Shown here one piece after another: positions 63,472 through 64,000 of a stretch of 64,000 nt of DNA. Source of the stretch: Homarus americanus (lineage: Eukaryota; Arthropoda; Malacostraca; Decapoda; Nephropidae); assembly GCF_018991925.1 (NCBI RefSeq), contig NW_024729696.1, forward strand, positions 322,501-386,500, written 5' to 3'. Each line of letters starts with the position of its first letter. Position 1 is the first letter of the stretch. The notes below the pieces were generated by a model. That model had not been told where the DNA came from and did no database searches. It was given only the letters and a program-made list of their open reading frames with translations. The translations under genes and the position numbers were made by a program.

Positions 63472-64000
63472 GTAAGAATTGTATTTAATATTGTTAGATA
63501 TAAAGTAAGCTGAGACCGAGATTTCAGGCAACATTTTTTATGTTTAGTGAGTGAATTCTGGTTCTAGGATAATCTGGCAATCTTCCTACTTTGTTATTGA
63601 CCCGCGTCTTACGTAATTCTTATTTTTTAACGCCATCTATTTTTTCCAGTTTTTTTTAGTTGTATGGCAAAATGCTACATAGCCTATAAGTAGAAATAGA
63701 AGACCAAAGTTACACAAGTGATATAAAAAGTGAAACTAGTTACAAAAGTGGTATAAAAAGTGAAACTAGACAATCATTTTACACTAATCATTACGGTTGT
63801 TGTGCTATGTTGAAAACAACGGGAAGTTTGAAATCAACTTAGAGTATGGTACATTAAGTGGACCTTGACAACAAGAGAACACACTCTGCTTTCATTTATT
63901 CATGCAAATCGAAGCATTATAGGAAAATATAAATAAGTTACAGTGTATATGAATTACTGAAAGAATCATTCTACCAACAGTATTTCAAGTAGTGGTAAAA
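63472..64000. other. No gene seen; short direct repeat
   Basis: Presumed intron after the 63471 donor. TACACAAGTGATATAAAAAG and TACAAAAGTGGTATAAAAAG at about 63711 and 63741 form a short 31-bp direct repeat. Confidence 0.5.

Overview
The window is eukaryotic and looks like arthropod, most likely decapod crustacean, nuclear DNA. This is inferred from several things seen together: intron-split genes with GT-AG borders; very dense (CT)n, (CA)n, (AT)n and (AAT)n microsatellites; many degenerate stretches of TTAGG/CCTAA, the arthropod telomere motif; and a load of CR1-like LINEs, Tigger/pogo-type TA-flanked DNA elements and a Penelope-like element. No prokaryotic gene layout, CRISPR array, tRNA or rRNA was recognised.

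Two host genes can be read with confidence. A urea transporter (SLC14 family) lies on the minus strand, with seven phase-compatible exons from 33,569 down to 19,247 (363 codons) and a possible first coding exon at 34,889-34,990. KICS2 (C12orf66), a subunit of the KICSTOR complex that restrains mTORC1, lies on the plus strand from 42,334 to 51,766. Its nine coding exons (451 codons) are all phase-compatible and run from ATG to stop. The two genes are divergently arranged with about 7 kb between their coding starts. Three weaker gene pieces were seen: the 3' end of an unrecognised plus-strand gene (about 10,627-12,079) whose penultimate exon appears split by a LINE fragment; an exon-like segment at 25,141-25,233 antisense to the urea transporter; and an exon-like segment at the right edge (63,325-63,471).

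Layout: 1-7 kb is simple repeats with no gene; 7-9.1 kb LINE pieces and fold-back elements with TTAGG-like stretches; 10.3-13.9 kb gene tail, MITEs, a hAT-like remnant and a MITE inside a MITE; 15.1-18.3 kb a 192-bp tandem repeat and a Tigger-type MITE; 18.4-34.9 kb the urea transporter, its introns filled by LINEs; 37.6-39.3 kb a LINE cut off at an (AT)n tract; 41.1 kb a MITE; 42.3-51.8 kb KICS2, with at least five different mobile elements in its introns; 52.9-55.6 kb a TIR element holding an intact 116-codon ORF, TTAGG-like fold-backs and a possible Merlin transposase fragment; 56.4-57.1 kb a 721-bp TIR element; 57.4-60.1 kb a 1.9-kb purine-rich minisatellite between CCTAA-rich arrays; 61.2-62.9 kb LINE remnants.

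No clearly new multi-gene system is visible. The most notable structures are the near-palindromic repeat with about 250-bp arms in KICS2 intron 3, itself invaded by a MITE; the nested MITE pair with an uninterrupted relative in KICS2 intron 1; the intact ORF in a TA-flanked TIR element; and a urea transporter lacking a conserved pore-lining polar residue in its first half.
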